A program made the position numbers and the translations under genes. DNA of 13,401 nucleotides from positions 1 through 13,401 of the forward strand of contig OMXX01000099.1 of NCBI GenBank assembly GCA_900315105.1, in the 5' to 3' direction. This document shows positions 1 to 6,298 of the stretch, one piece after another; the stretch's first letter is position 1, and each line of letters begins with the position of its first letter. Source of the DNA: an uncultured Prevotellaceae bacterium. Its GTDB lineage: Bacteria > Bacteroidota > Bacteroidia > Bacteroidales > Bacteroidaceae. The notes beneath the pieces were generated by a model. The model was not told the DNA's origin and made no database searches. It saw only the letters and a list, made by a program, of their open reading frames with translations.

Positions 1-111
1 CACCCTCTCTAAATAAAAACTTGTGAGAGATATAAATTTGTCTTAATCTAGTTTTACCTCAACTGAAAACTCGAATATATATTTCTGTGTGCAAATATAA
101 GGAGAAATTAC

Positions 112-162
112 CAAAACCTCCGTTCATATTCGCAAAACCTATCATGCAAATTCGCAAAAACT
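112..162. repeat. Three helically phased CAAAAC-type motifs downstream of the primase-helicase
   Basis: CAAAACCT occurs at 112-119 and 133-140, and CAAAAACT at 155-162, a spacing of about 21-22 bases or two helical turns. The last two are each preceded by ATTCG (ATTCGCAAAA at 128-137 and 150-159). The stretch lies between the primase-helicase stop and the window edge. I see no gene or clear terminator in 1-174. On the minus strand TATATTTG (92-99) resembles a -7 box for a gene to the left, but no matching TTG was found. The role of the repeats is unknown. Confidence 0.4.
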
Positions 163-174
163 GTGATTTTACAC

Positions 175-2301
175 TTATTTCCCGATATTTTCAGTGAGAT
201 AATAGATGTGTCCAGTCGCTTTTCGGTTTGTCTCAAAACCAAACTTCATGTCGCTGAGGGCGCGCCCTAACTTCTGGAATGTGGTCTTCGGGTCGTAGTT
301 GGCATAGCGGTTTTTCAGCAGTTCGTGAATCTCCGTCAGGCTCCACCACCTGCCTTCGCCTGCCTTCGGCTTCGTGAAGGTCTCGCCGATCATCTCCACT
401 AGATCGTTCAGTTTCTGATAAGGTTCGTTCTCCTTGATCAGCGTGGCGATCTCCTCATTATCCAACCAGTAGCGCTCCCCATTATTAAATAGGTATAGCA
501 CTTGCGCGAAGAGCTGCTCATGGTGAAGATTATCCTCGAAGTCGATATCCTTGTCGTTGGGGATGCTCACGCAGACGAAACGTCGCGAACCTGTGGGATC
601 CACCAAGGGCTTCTGCTGGTTCGTGGTACCAATGAACGAGGTATATCTGCGGAACTGCTTGATAGTCTTGCCATAGGGCGGACGGAACTTTACCTCTGCC
701 GATGACAACAGGTACTTCAGCACGATCTGCTGCGAGGCGGTGGTCTTGTCAAACTCGTCGATGTTGATCATCGCAAACATCGTCAGCGCGATGTTCAGAT
801 CGAACTCGTTCTTAAAGTTGATCTTGTCATTGTAGTAATCGCGCAGTTCTGGAGGCAGGATGATCTTGCAGAAACGCGTCTTTCCGCAACCCTGACGACC
901 TATCAGCAACGGCGTCAACGCATTGCCAGTCAGTTGCTTATCGCTCTCGCGCCACTGCGCCACCATGCCGATGAGCCACATCCGCAGATACTTCTCCCAA
1001 TGGGGCTGAGTGGTGGGCACTCTGGCTGCCAACTCCTTGATATAGTCGTGTCCGTTCCACTGTGGCAGGCTGTCGAGCCAGGTGTTTACGGGGTCATACT
1101 GCTCGATGCGTGTGGAGTCGATAAAGCGATTCACGTCTCTGTCCCATGACTTCAGCCCCAACTCAGTGGCGCGCATCGTCATGTCGTTGCGCACTTCCTC
1201 CGTCAACGGCTTGAAAATCTGATCGTTAGAGTATTTCTCACAATACTCGGCCACACCTGTCATCAGGTTCTTGCGCATCTCGAAGTTCTCATTCAGGAAG
1301 ATCTCCGTCTTCATCATCTGAAGTGTGTCCTTGGGGATGCTCTGCAGGGGTTTGATCTTGTGCTTCTTCATATAGTCCGCCTGCAAGGTGACGGCATAGA
1401 CGGCCTCAAAGGTCTTCTTCAACAGCAACACATCCGTGTTCAGGGCTGGGTGCTCCATCGTCATCCCCTGTGCAAAGGCCAAGGGAATACCCTGATTCAG
1501 ACAACGGGTGGCGATCAGCATCAGCAACGTCTCCAGACGGTCCTCGTCTGGCAGTTCGAAATAGTGCCCCAAGGTGGTGTCGATGATGAAGAGCCATTCC
1601 AGACGATAGGTACGCTTCACGGTGCGTCCAGGCATCAGCATATCACTCTCGCGGGAGATACTAACTGGCTGAGGCACATCGTGTTTCTGCGTATCAGCAT
1701 AGAAAGGTCGTGCATTGGGATTGAAACCCATCTCAGGGTCGGCACTCACATAGACCGTCCTGTCAAGTCGCGGCTCCAAATATTCAATGTCGAAGCCAAA
1801 CTGGTTCATATACGCCCTGCGCGCCGTCTCATATAAATTAAGGTGGAACTGCTGGATGTCTTTGTCATTAGTAGGTATCCCACCTCCAAACAACTCTCCT
1901 CTGCATACAATTTTAACCGACTTTCCCGATGCGCCCAGGAAACACATCAGCGTCTCAGGCATCTTCTTCGCCTGATCCCTCACCTCTACGGCCTTCTCGT
2001 AAGTCGGCAGGTTGTTTACCTCCACCACCACGAGTCCGTTATACCCAAGGATCCTGTGTTCATTCTTGTACTTATCAAACTCCTGGGCAAAACAAAGCCG
2101 TTCAAGTTTGATGCCACTGGCCCAGTTGGTCAGAATCTGTCCGTCAGGCTGACGTTCCTTCAGAATCAGGTTGTACATCTCTCTCAACTCTGTGACAGTA
2201 TGCTTCCGCCACCCTTTCTGGATAAACAGCGCAATATCTTCTACAGGATGACGCGTAATGGTCTCGTTCTTTCCTCTCTTTCTGATAATAGTAACCTTCA
2301 T
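175..2301 (-). CDS. VirE-type primase-helicase (VirE N-terminal domain plus P-loop ATPase)
   Basis: This 708-residue protein looks like a Bacteroidetes VirE-family replication protein. Residues about 60-215 resemble the VirE N-terminal (BT4734-like) domain, related to primase-polymerase folds, with GYNGLVVVEVNNL (86-98) and GASGKSVKIV (123-132). Residues about 400-580 form the VirE P-loop domain: Walker A GRQGCGKT (468-475), Walker B INIDEF (512-517), a sensor-like GTTN (558-561) and an arginine pair in GSRR (571-574). The end (about 645-700, RWWSLTEIHELL) looks like a winged helix of the DUF3874 type. All ATPase motifs are intact. The ATG at 2301 is supported by a promoter whose -7 box lies 33 bases upstream. 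Such genes occur in mobile elements and as chromosomal singletons. Here the upstream region is packed with ordered repeats that it could act on, which is inference. A priming and helicase role is inferred from the domains. Confidence 0.85.
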   Translation of the reverse strand: MKVTIIRKRGKNETITRHPVEDIALFIQKGWRKHTVTELREMYNLILKERQPDGQILTNWASGIKLERLCFAQEFDKYKNEHRILGYNGLVVVEVNNLPTYEKAVEVRDQAKKMPETLMCFLGASGKSVKIVCRGELFGGGIPTNDKDIQQFHLNLYETARRAYMNQFGFDIEYLEPRLDRTVYVSADPEMGFNPNARPFYADTQKHDVPQPVSISRESDMLMPGRTVKRTYRLEWLFIIDTTLGHYFELPDEDRLETLLMLIATRCLNQGIPLAFAQGMTMEHPALNTDVLLLKKTFEAVYAVTLQADYMKKHKIKPLQSIPKDTLQMMKTEIFLNENFEMRKNLMTGVAEYCEKYSNDQIFKPLTEEVRNDMTMRATELGLKSWDRDVNRFIDSTRIEQYDPVNTWLDSLPQWNGHDYIKELAARVPTTQPHWEKYLRMWLIGMVAQWRESDKQLTGNALTPLLIGRQGCGKTRFCKIILPPELRDYYNDKINFKNEFDLNIALTMFAMINIDEFDKTTASQQIVLKYLLSSAEVKFRPPYGKTIKQFRRYTSFIGTTNQQKPLVDPTGSRRFVCVSIPNDKDIDFEDNLHHEQLFAQVLYLFNNGERYWLDNEEIATLIKENEPYQKLNDLVEMIGETFTKPKAGEGRWWSLTEIHELLKNRYANYDPKTTFQKLGRALSDMKFGFETNRKATGHIYYLTENIGK

Positions 2302-2334
2302 GTTTTCGATAGATGATAATTGTTATTTGGAGTG

Positions 2335-2365
2335 CAAAGATACGACTATTTATGCAATCTCACAA
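2335..2365 (-). promoter_or_regulatory. Promoter of the primase-helicase gene
   Basis: On the minus strand TTG (2365-2363) is followed after 20 bases by TATCTTTG (2342-2335), a full match to the Bacteroidetes -33/-7 form. Transcription would start near 2328 and give a leader of about 25-30 nt before the ATG at 2301. Confidence 0.75.
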
Positions 2366-2396
2366 ATAATTCTATGATAATAATATCTAAATATTA

Positions 2397-2410
2397 ATGT
2401 CATATGACAT
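2397..2410. promoter_or_regulatory. 14-bp perfect palindrome, possible operator
   Basis: ATGTCATATGACAT is its own reverse complement. It joins head to head the two orientations of the heptamer that builds the 11-bp arrays at 2470-2513 and 2811-2875. It sits about 32 bases upstream of the -33 element of the primase-helicase promoter, a natural place for a regulator to bind. The heptamer start at 2404 is 66 bases, six units of 11, before the left array, so it may share its helical phase. Confidence 0.5.
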
Positions 2411-2469
2411 CATAATTTAATTAAATATTTAAATGTCAGATATTTATTTTCTCATTTCAAGTTTAATTA

Positions 2470-2513
2470 ATGACATAGAAATAGCATAGTAATGACATAT
2501 AAATGACACAAAT
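2470..2513 (+). repeat. Left array of four tandem 11-bp units (ATGACAT type)
   Basis: Four adjacent 11-bp units start at 2470, 2481, 2492 and 2503: ATGACATAGAA, ATAGCATAGTA, ATGACATATAA and ATGACACAAAT. The ATGACAT core is exact in units 1 and 3 and one or two bases off in the others. One unit is about one helical turn, so a protein contacting each core would sit on one face of the DNA. The array mirrors the one at 2811-2875. It resembles replication iterons or multimeric regulator sites, but neither role can be shown from sequence. Confidence 0.7.
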
Positions 2514-2535
2514 CGCCCATTTTTAGCTTTTAGTA

Positions 2536-2560
2536 AGTCATAAGCATGCTAACTATGACT
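2536..2560. repeat. Inverted repeat AGTCATA / TATGACT
   Basis: AGTCATA (2536-2542) and TATGACT (2554-2560) are exact reverse complements separated by 11 bases that contain the palindrome GCATGC. The arms are a variant of the ATGACAT core used in the neighbouring arrays. No gene was found around it. Confidence 0.45.
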
Positions 2561-2623
2561 CTATAGGGAGCTGACTGATTCTTTCCTTCCTTCTCGCCCA
2601 TTTTCTCTCCTTATCTCCCTATG

Positions 2624-2753
2624 AAATTCTCTAGAGCATTTAGCAGTCACCCTTAATGTCTCTACTTGCGAGAGCCTATCAAGCCATCAAATTCTCTAGA
2701 GAATTTAGCAGCTTCCATTAATGAAACATCTTGCAATCCTGTATATCTATCTC
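2624..2753. repeat. 65-bp direct repeat, two copies, one with an 18-bp perfect palindrome
   Basis: The 23-base blocks at 2624-2646 and 2689-2711 differ at one position (2637 C, 2702 A). The second contains AAATTCTCTAGAGAATTT (2689-2706), a perfect palindrome; the first is the same palindrome with one mismatch. Similarity continues at the same register: TTAATG at 2653 and 2718, CTTGC at 2665 and 2730. The true unit is therefore about 65 bases with conserved and free blocks. It lies between the two 11-bp arrays. A dimeric DNA-binding protein is the likely ligand. Confidence 0.65.
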
Positions 2754-2789
2754 TGCTACCTCCCTTACGAACCATTAATACCTCCATAT

Positions 2790-2806
2790 CGCATCATAAT
2801 GATGCG
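2790..2806. repeat. 17-base palindrome bordering the right array
   Basis: CGCATCAT (2790-2797) and ATGATGCG (2799-2806) are perfect 8-base inverted arms around a single A at 2798. The palindrome ends four bases before the first unit of the right-hand 11-bp array and may mark its boundary. Confidence 0.5.
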
Positions 2807-2810
2807 CCGC

Positions 2811-2875
2811 ATGTCGTTTTGATGTCATTATATGCCGAGATAATGTCATTAGTATGTCGTTTCTATGCCATTAAG
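2811..2875 (-). repeat. Right array of six tandem 11-bp units (ATGTCAT type)
   Basis: Units begin at 2811, 2822, 2832, 2843, 2854 and 2865, with steps of 11, 10, 11, 11 and 11. They read ATGTCGTT, ATGTCATT, ATGCCGAG, ATGTCATT, ATGTCGTT and ATGCCATT at their starts, consensus ATGYCRTT. This is the reverse complement orientation of the left array, so the two face each other across about 300 bases. Two more cores follow at 2919-2925 (ATGTCGT) and 2926-2932 (ATGTCAT). A short open frame across 2666-2905 is best treated as a by-product of the repeats. Confidence 0.72.
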
Positions 2876-3009
2876 CAATTCCGCAAGCCATTGTATATAA
2901 GATAAATACCGTAAATTTATGTCGTATGTCATTATCTTTTAAGAATTAATAATGAATTGCTAAACATTTCATCACTTTTCACCCTTCATTTCATTACGTT
3001 TTACCAATC

Positions 3010-3046
3010 AAAAAGTAACGAATTGAATAACGATTCGTAACTTTTT
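3010..3046. promoter_or_regulatory. 14-bp-arm inverted repeat, likely operator of the HTH-kinase pair
   Basis: AAAAAGTAACGAAT (3010-3023) and ATTCGTAACTTTTT (3033-3046) are inverted arms with 13 of 14 positions complementary and a 9-base spacer. The element ends 14 bases before the -33 TTG at 3061. Position and symmetry fit a dimer-binding operator, plausibly for the HTH protein encoded just downstream. It also resembles a hairpin with a T-run, but nothing transcribed toward it from the left needs a terminator. Confidence 0.55.
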
Positions 3047-3060
3047 AGGGCCATTTTAGC

Positions 3061-3089
3061 TTGAAATTAGAAAATAATGCCTACTTTTG
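3061..3089 (+). promoter_or_regulatory. Promoter of the HTH-kinase operon
   Basis: TTG (3061-3063), 18 bases, then TACTTTTG (3082-3089) matches the Bacteroidetes promoter form. Transcription should start around 3095-3097, almost on the ATG at 3098. The mRNA would be leaderless or nearly so. This places the ATG at 3077 upstream of the transcript and argues against it as the start. Confidence 0.65.
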
Positions 3090-3097
3090 CATTTAGA

Positions 3098-3649
3098 ATG
3101 CGATTACCGTTTCATATCATACAACTGCTGAAGGAGAAATCTGGCAATGCATTGAGGATTCCTTCTGATTGTGAGTACCTGTCACTCGATATTGAGAGCA
3201 AGACGGGCGTTCGCATTGGAGCCACGACATTAAAACGACTTGTGGGCTTTGCACAGGATGAACGCGAACCCCATACCAGTACCCTGGATGCTATTGCCCG
3301 TTACTTAGGTTATGCCCATTGGGAAGAGTTGTCTCAGATTGAGGACAAAGGGAACTCCGACTTTGATGCGCCTGATGAGGAAATCCGCTCAGCTGACCTA
3401 CAGCCGGATGTAAATGTAGAAATCGCTTATCTGCCAGATAGAAGATTAAAGTTGCAGTATCTCGGCAATCAAAGATATCGTGTTGTGGAGAGTGAGAACA
3501 GCAAATTGTGGGTTGGCGATGAGGTTGAAATCCAGAACTTCGTGCTTCATCATCCTTTGTTAGTGCTGAATGTCTGGCGCAATGGTGAATCGTTGGGACA
3601 GTTCACAGCAGGCCGTGTATCAGGTCTTTCGTCTATCAAAACCGTTTGA
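3098..3649 (+). CDS. Bacteroidetes-type HTH DNA-binding regulator
   Basis: The 183-residue product begins MRLPFHIIQLLKEKSGN. Residues about 1-78 match a Bacteroidetes helix-turn-helix domain often seen in such genomes: CEYLSLDIESKTG (25-37), TTLKRLVGF (43-51) and STLDAIARYLGY (61-72). An acidic linker follows. The C-terminal part (about 97-183) is predicted beta-rich, has no motif I can name, and may sense a ligand or phosphorylation. An in-frame ATG lies 21 bases upstream at 3077, but it falls before the expected transcription start, so 3098 is preferred. The kinase gene starts 3 bases after the stop, so the two are surely co-transcribed. The protein may be the kinase's substrate and may bind the inverted repeat at 3010-3046; both are inference. 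Confidence 0.75.
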   Translation: MRLPFHIIQLLKEKSGNALRIPSDCEYLSLDIESKTGVRIGATTLKRLVGFAQDEREPHTSTLDAIARYLGYAHWEELSQIEDKGNSDFDAPDEEIRSADLQPDVNVEIAYLPDRRLKLQYLGNQRYRVVESENSKLWVGDEVEIQNFVLHHPLLVLNVWRNGESLGQFTAGRVSGLSSIKTV

Positions 3650-3652
3650 TCT

Positions 3653-4873
3653 ATGGATGCTTCGCAGTTCTCAGATAATCAGCCACGTTTTGAAGCCATC
3701 GAACAGATGGATACACAAGGAGCTACTTGTGATACCTTTCGTGTAAAGTTATATGGCAAGCTGCATTTCCTGAAACGGCTCAAATCTGAATATGCAGGAG
3801 ATATCCGCTATCAGGAGGCACTTCGCAAAGAGTTTGAGACAGGCTATCGTCTGGAGCATTCCAACTTGGTGCGTTACCTCTCACTCGACAAAGACGGCAT
3901 TCTGATGGAATACGTTGATGGTGAGACACTTTCACAACGATTAACCAAGAATCCAGATTATTTCAAGCAGCGAAAGAACACAGAAAAACTGGTCCGTCAG
4001 TTGTTGAGTGTTCTTGGCTATCTGCACAGTCATCAGGTGCTTCATCTTGACCTGAAGCCAGACAATATCCTGCTTACCCATATCAACGATGACGTAAAAC
4101 TCATTGATCTTGGCTTCTGCTATACAGATACCTTTGCTGATACCCAGGGGCACACCAACGCCTTTGCAGCCCCAGAACAGCTCTCCACTCCACGGTCCCT
4201 GAGCCTGTCGAAGGGTCCTTCACTCACCACTAAAACGGATATCTACGCCTTTGGTAAAATCCTGGAGTTATTACCAGACCACTCTATATATAATAAGGTG
4301 ATAGCACGCTGCACTGCAGAAAGACCTGAAGATCGCTATCAGTCTGTAGAGGAAATCCTGCATGCCATCAATCATCAGCGTCGTTATTTCCTTTGGGTGG
4401 CAATCATCGTCTTTTGTGCAGCCCTGCTTTTTGCAGGTTTGGCATTACTCACGCATCAAAAAAGCGAGCCTGCAGCCTTTGAGAAAATGGTAGTGGATTC
4501 AGTCATCCCAGAACAACAAGACACGCTCCAACAGATGTACCCACCTCCTGTAAACGAACCAACGCAGCAAAAGCCAGCGAAAGATGAACAAACGCTACTG
4601 AAAGAGGATCTGGATCGTATGATGGATCAGGCTTATCGCTCCACCATCGCCACTTTCTGCGATTCTGTCTTTCCTTCCCCCACGCCATCCACAGGTAAAG
4701 CCTGGGCTGATGTCTCTACGGAGTTCCACAACCAGACTGTTCAGATCGGCGAACGTCTCATCAAGAAATACCCAAGCATCCCAGAGACCACCATCCGCCA
4801 AGAAACAGAATCCCGTTTCCAGTCTCTCGTCTCCTCCGTCTTCACCCAAATGCGCCAAAACGGCAAACAATAA
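3653..4873 (+). CDS. Membrane-anchored Ser/Thr protein kinase
   Basis: This 406-residue protein has an N-terminal Hanks-type kinase domain (about 20-240). Visible elements are the ATP-binding lysine in HFLKRL (K41), an alpha-C glutamate (probably E60), the catalytic loop HLDLKPDN (131-138, D133 and N138), DLG in place of DFG (152-154) and APE (173-175). The glycine-rich loop is poorly conserved (around TQGATCDTF). The catalytic residues suggest an active enzyme. Residues about 245-266 form one membrane segment. The remaining 140 residues are predicted periplasmic, rich in P, Q and charged residues, with no recognised domain, and may be the sensor. The tract RSLSLSKGPS (181-190) after APE is encoded by an inserted palindromic repeat at 4194-4218. 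The gene is coupled to the HTH regulator 3 bases upstream. Together they form a candidate one-operon signalling pair. Confidence 0.88.
   Translation: MDASQFSDNQPRFEAIEQMDTQGATCDTFRVKLYGKLHFLKRLKSEYAGDIRYQEALRKEFETGYRLEHSNLVRYLSLDKDGILMEYVDGETLSQRLTKNPDYFKQRKNTEKLVRQLLSVLGYLHSHQVLHLDLKPDNILLTHINDDVKLIDLGFCYTDTFADTQGHTNAFAAPEQLSTPRSLSLSKGPSLTTKTDIYAFGKILELLPDHSIYNKVIARCTAERPEDRYQSVEEILHAINHQRRYFLWVAIIVFCAALLFAGLALLTHQKSEPAAFEKMVVDSVIPEQQDTLQQMYPPPVNEPTQQKPAKDEQTLLKEDLDRMMDQAYRSTIATFCDSVFPSPTPSTGKAWADVSTEFHNQTVQIGERLIKKYPSIPETTIRQETESRFQSLVSSVFTQMRQNGKQ
4194..4218. repeat. REP-like palindromic repeat inserted in frame in the kinase gene
   Basis: The 25-base element has arms GGTCCCT (4194-4200) and AGGGTCC (4212-4218), complementary at 6 of 7 positions, around the core GAGCCTGTCGA. 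From general knowledge, CTGAGCCTGTCGAAGG-type sequences are a common dispersed short repeat in bacterial genomes and often add SLSKG-like peptides to proteins. Here it encodes RSLSLSKG between APE and the conserved TDIYAFG, without breaking the frame. Confidence 0.7.
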
Positions 4874-4889
4874 AAATCCCTCATAATAT

Positions 4890-4920
4890 TTGGCGCATAG
4901 CCGAATAATGCTTATCTTTG
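4890..4920 (+). promoter_or_regulatory. Promoter of dinD
   Basis: TTG (4890-4892), 20 bases, then TATCTTTG (4913-4920). Transcription would start near 4927 and give a leader of about 50 nt. I saw no LexA-type operator that could explain damage control. Confidence 0.75.
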
Positions 4921-4975
4921 CACTCGATATGAGACCTCAAGTCTTTATTTATGAACAAACAAATTTCAATTCAAA

Positions 4976-5791
4976 ATGAAAACAGAAGAAATCAAAGAGC
5001 TCTTCAAACAGTTTGAGAGTATCGTGTGTGACTACAATGGTGTGGAGTGTTGGAGTGCAAGAGAGTTGTATAAACTCCTTGGTTACTCGCAATGGCGCAA
5101 CTTCCAGCCTGCCATTGACAAAGCCAAAATTGCTTGTGAGCAAGCAGGAATGAATACCGATGACCATTTTGCGGACGTCCGCAAAATGGTTGCCATCGGT
5201 TCTGGCACTAACAGGGATGTAAATAACTACATGCTCACTCGCTACGCCTGCTATCTGATCGCACAAAATGGTGACTCTCGCAAACCTGAGATTGCTTTTG
5301 CACAGAACTACTTTGCTGTGCAAACCCGTCGAGCAGAATTGGTAGAACAACGCCTTTTAGACTATGAGCGAGTTCAGGCCAGAGCCAAACTTGCTGAGAC
5401 GGAGAAGATGCTTTCAGGTGTATTATATGAAAGAGGTGTCGATAGCAAGGGGTTTGCCATCATCCGATCCAAAGGAGATAAAGCCTTGTTCCATATCGAT
5501 ACGAAATTGCTGAAGCGCAAACTCAATGCGCCAGACAGCCGTCCACTTGCTGATTTCCTGCCAACTATCAGCATCAAAGCAAAAGATCTGGCTGCAGAAA
5601 TGACCTCTGTCAATGTTCAGACTAAAGACCTTTATGGACAAAAGCCGATAGAAAAGGAACATATCGATAATAATACGGCTGTTCGTGATATGCTGGTCAG
5701 TAGGGGTATATACCCAGAGCAACTACCCCCTGCCGAAGATGTCAAAAAGGTAGAACGTCGCTTGGCAAAAGATAATAAAGCCCTAATCTGA
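4976..5791 (+). CDS. dinD: DNA damage-inducible protein D (DinD)
   Basis: The 271-residue product matches DinD in length (the E. coli protein is about 274) and in motifs. Residues 20-45 (NGVECWSARELYKLLGYSQW) are typical of the BRO/ANT-like N-terminal fold shared with phage anti-repressors. They are followed by HFADVRKMVAIGSG (64-77), NYMLTRYACYLIAQN (84-98) and NYFAVQTRR (111-119). The C-terminal half is the usual DinD helical region. In E. coli, DinD is SOS-induced and inhibits RecA filament activity; the same role is inferred here. The gene stands alone, with its own promoter and a strong terminator directly after the stop. The HFADVRKMV segment is encoded by a 28-base perfect palindrome. 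Confidence 0.88.
   Translation: MKTEEIKELFKQFESIVCDYNGVECWSARELYKLLGYSQWRNFQPAIDKAKIACEQAGMNTDDHFADVRKMVAIGSGTNRDVNNYMLTRYACYLIAQNGDSRKPEIAFAQNYFAVQTRRAELVEQRLLDYERVQARAKLAETEKMLSGVLYERGVDSKGFAIIRSKGDKALFHIDTKLLKRKLNAPDSRPLADFLPTISIKAKDLAAEMTSVNVQTKDLYGQKPIEKEHIDNNTAVRDMLVSRGIYPEQLPPAEDVKKVERRLAKDNKALI
5163..5190. repeat. 28-bp perfect palindrome inside dinD
   Basis: The segment is a perfect palindrome centred on GACGTC, with half-site ACCATTTTGCGGAC. It codes for HFADVRKMV. Because of its frame, the opposite strand encodes the same HFADVRKMV peptide in an overlapping frame. The peptide lies in a conserved DinD block, so the DNA symmetry may be selected, the footprint of a repeat, or chance. 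Confidence 0.75.
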
Positions 5792-5798
5792 TAATAAT

Positions 5799-5846
5799 TG
5801 CAAAATGGAAGAAATGGTCACGCTGTTTCTTCCATTTTGCATTTTT
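5799..5846 (+). terminator. Strong intrinsic terminator of dinD
   Basis: A perfect 16-base stem, TGCAAAATGGAAGAAA (5799-5814) with TTTCTTCCATTTTGCA (5826-5841), closes an 11-base loop and is followed by five T. It begins 7 bases after the dinD stop codon. An open frame starting at TTG 5798 runs through this hairpin and should not be used as the start of the next gene. Confidence 0.85.
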
Positions 5847-5852
5847 GTTTCC

Positions 5853-5860
5853 TACCTTTG
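5853..5860 (+). promoter_or_regulatory. Probable -7 box of the lipoprotein gene
   Basis: TACCTTTG fits the TAnnTTTG form and lies 18 bases before the ATG at 5879. No TTG occurs at the expected distance; the nearest, at 5837-5839, is too close. The upstream element would overlap the dinD terminator stem. Confidence 0.5.
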
Positions 5861-5878
5861 CAGAAAAAAGAGGTAGAT

Positions 5879-6286
5879 ATGAAATACGAACTGATTATTT
5901 GCTTATTCGTAACGATGCTGGTGTCTTGTGAATGCCCTTACCAAGATGCGGATAGGATAAATACCAGCACGAAGGGTGATACTTTCTATGCCGAAAAGTT
6001 ACTTGGCACTTGGCAATGCTACTATCCGATGATCATAGGAGGTGTGGAGTTTAAGGAAATCAAGTTCATGTCGAATGGCAAGGCAGACATCACGATGGCC
6101 AAGCAACGTGATACAGAATGGTACACAGAGACATACGATTACGCCTACTATGGTAATACCCTTCGTTTCTCAAAAACGGGTAGCAACATCTCCCTTCACA
6201 TTGATGGCTATCTCTTCCCTGAACTCTACTTAAAAGATTCCTTTGGTCGCTATACAATGGCCAAGCGCAAATCTGACGGGTGCTAA
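5879..6286 (+). CDS. Small lipocalin-like lipoprotein
   Basis: The 135-residue product starts MKYELIICLFVTMLVSC, a signal peptide with lipobox LVSC and lipidated Cys17. The mature part contains LLGTWQCYY, FKEIKFMSNGKADI and YDYAYYGNTLRF. This pattern of a GTW strand, an F..NGKA strand and a Y...GN.L strand is that of Bacteroidetes lipocalin-like domains, small beta-barrels of mostly unknown ligand. It would be anchored in the outer or inner membrane. The ATG at 5879 was chosen because it follows the -7 box at 5853-5860 and gives a proper signal peptide; any earlier start would run through the dinD terminator. The next gene follows 12 bases after the stop, so the pair is likely one transcript. 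The specific function is unknown. Confidence 0.7.
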   Translation: MKYELIICLFVTMLVSCECPYQDADRINTSTKGDTFYAEKLLGTWQCYYPMIIGGVEFKEIKFMSNGKADITMAKQRDTEWYTETYDYAYYGNTLRFSKTGSNISLHIDGYLFPELYLKDSFGRYTMAKRKSDGC

Positions 6287-6298
6287 ATATTATAAGGA

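Noticed and set aside
1360..2316. Plus-strand open frames of up to 158 codons opposite the primase-helicase
   Set aside because: The minus-strand protein has intact domains over the whole length; the plus frames have atypical composition and overlap each other.
2666..2905. 79-codon plus-strand frame in the repeat-rich intergenic region
   Set aside because: It crosses the direct repeat and the 11-bp array, has no promoter or recognisable protein features, and its codons follow the repeats.
2470..2932. CRISPR array
   Set aside because: Units are 11 bp without spacers and are inverted between the two arrays; there is no repeat of 23-40 bases with unique spacers and no cas gene.
175..3097. Integrated mobile element carrying the primase-helicase
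   Set aside because: No integrase, transposase, relaxase or flanking target repeats are visible inside the window; the tRNA gene is 10 kb away with no attachment-site duplicate that I could see.
4890..4975. LexA-type SOS box before dinD
   Set aside because: No CTGT...ACAG-like palindrome is present in the promoter or leader, so damage induction cannot be claimed from the sequence.
4949..5350. Minus-strand open frame of 133 codons opposite dinD
   Set aside because: It lies wholly within a well-supported dinD and exists partly because the 28-bp palindrome reads the same on both strands; no promoter or family match.
5798..5878. Upstream extension of the lipoprotein gene to the TTG at 5798
   Set aside because: It would run through the dinD terminator and the promoter and would bury the signal peptide inside the protein.
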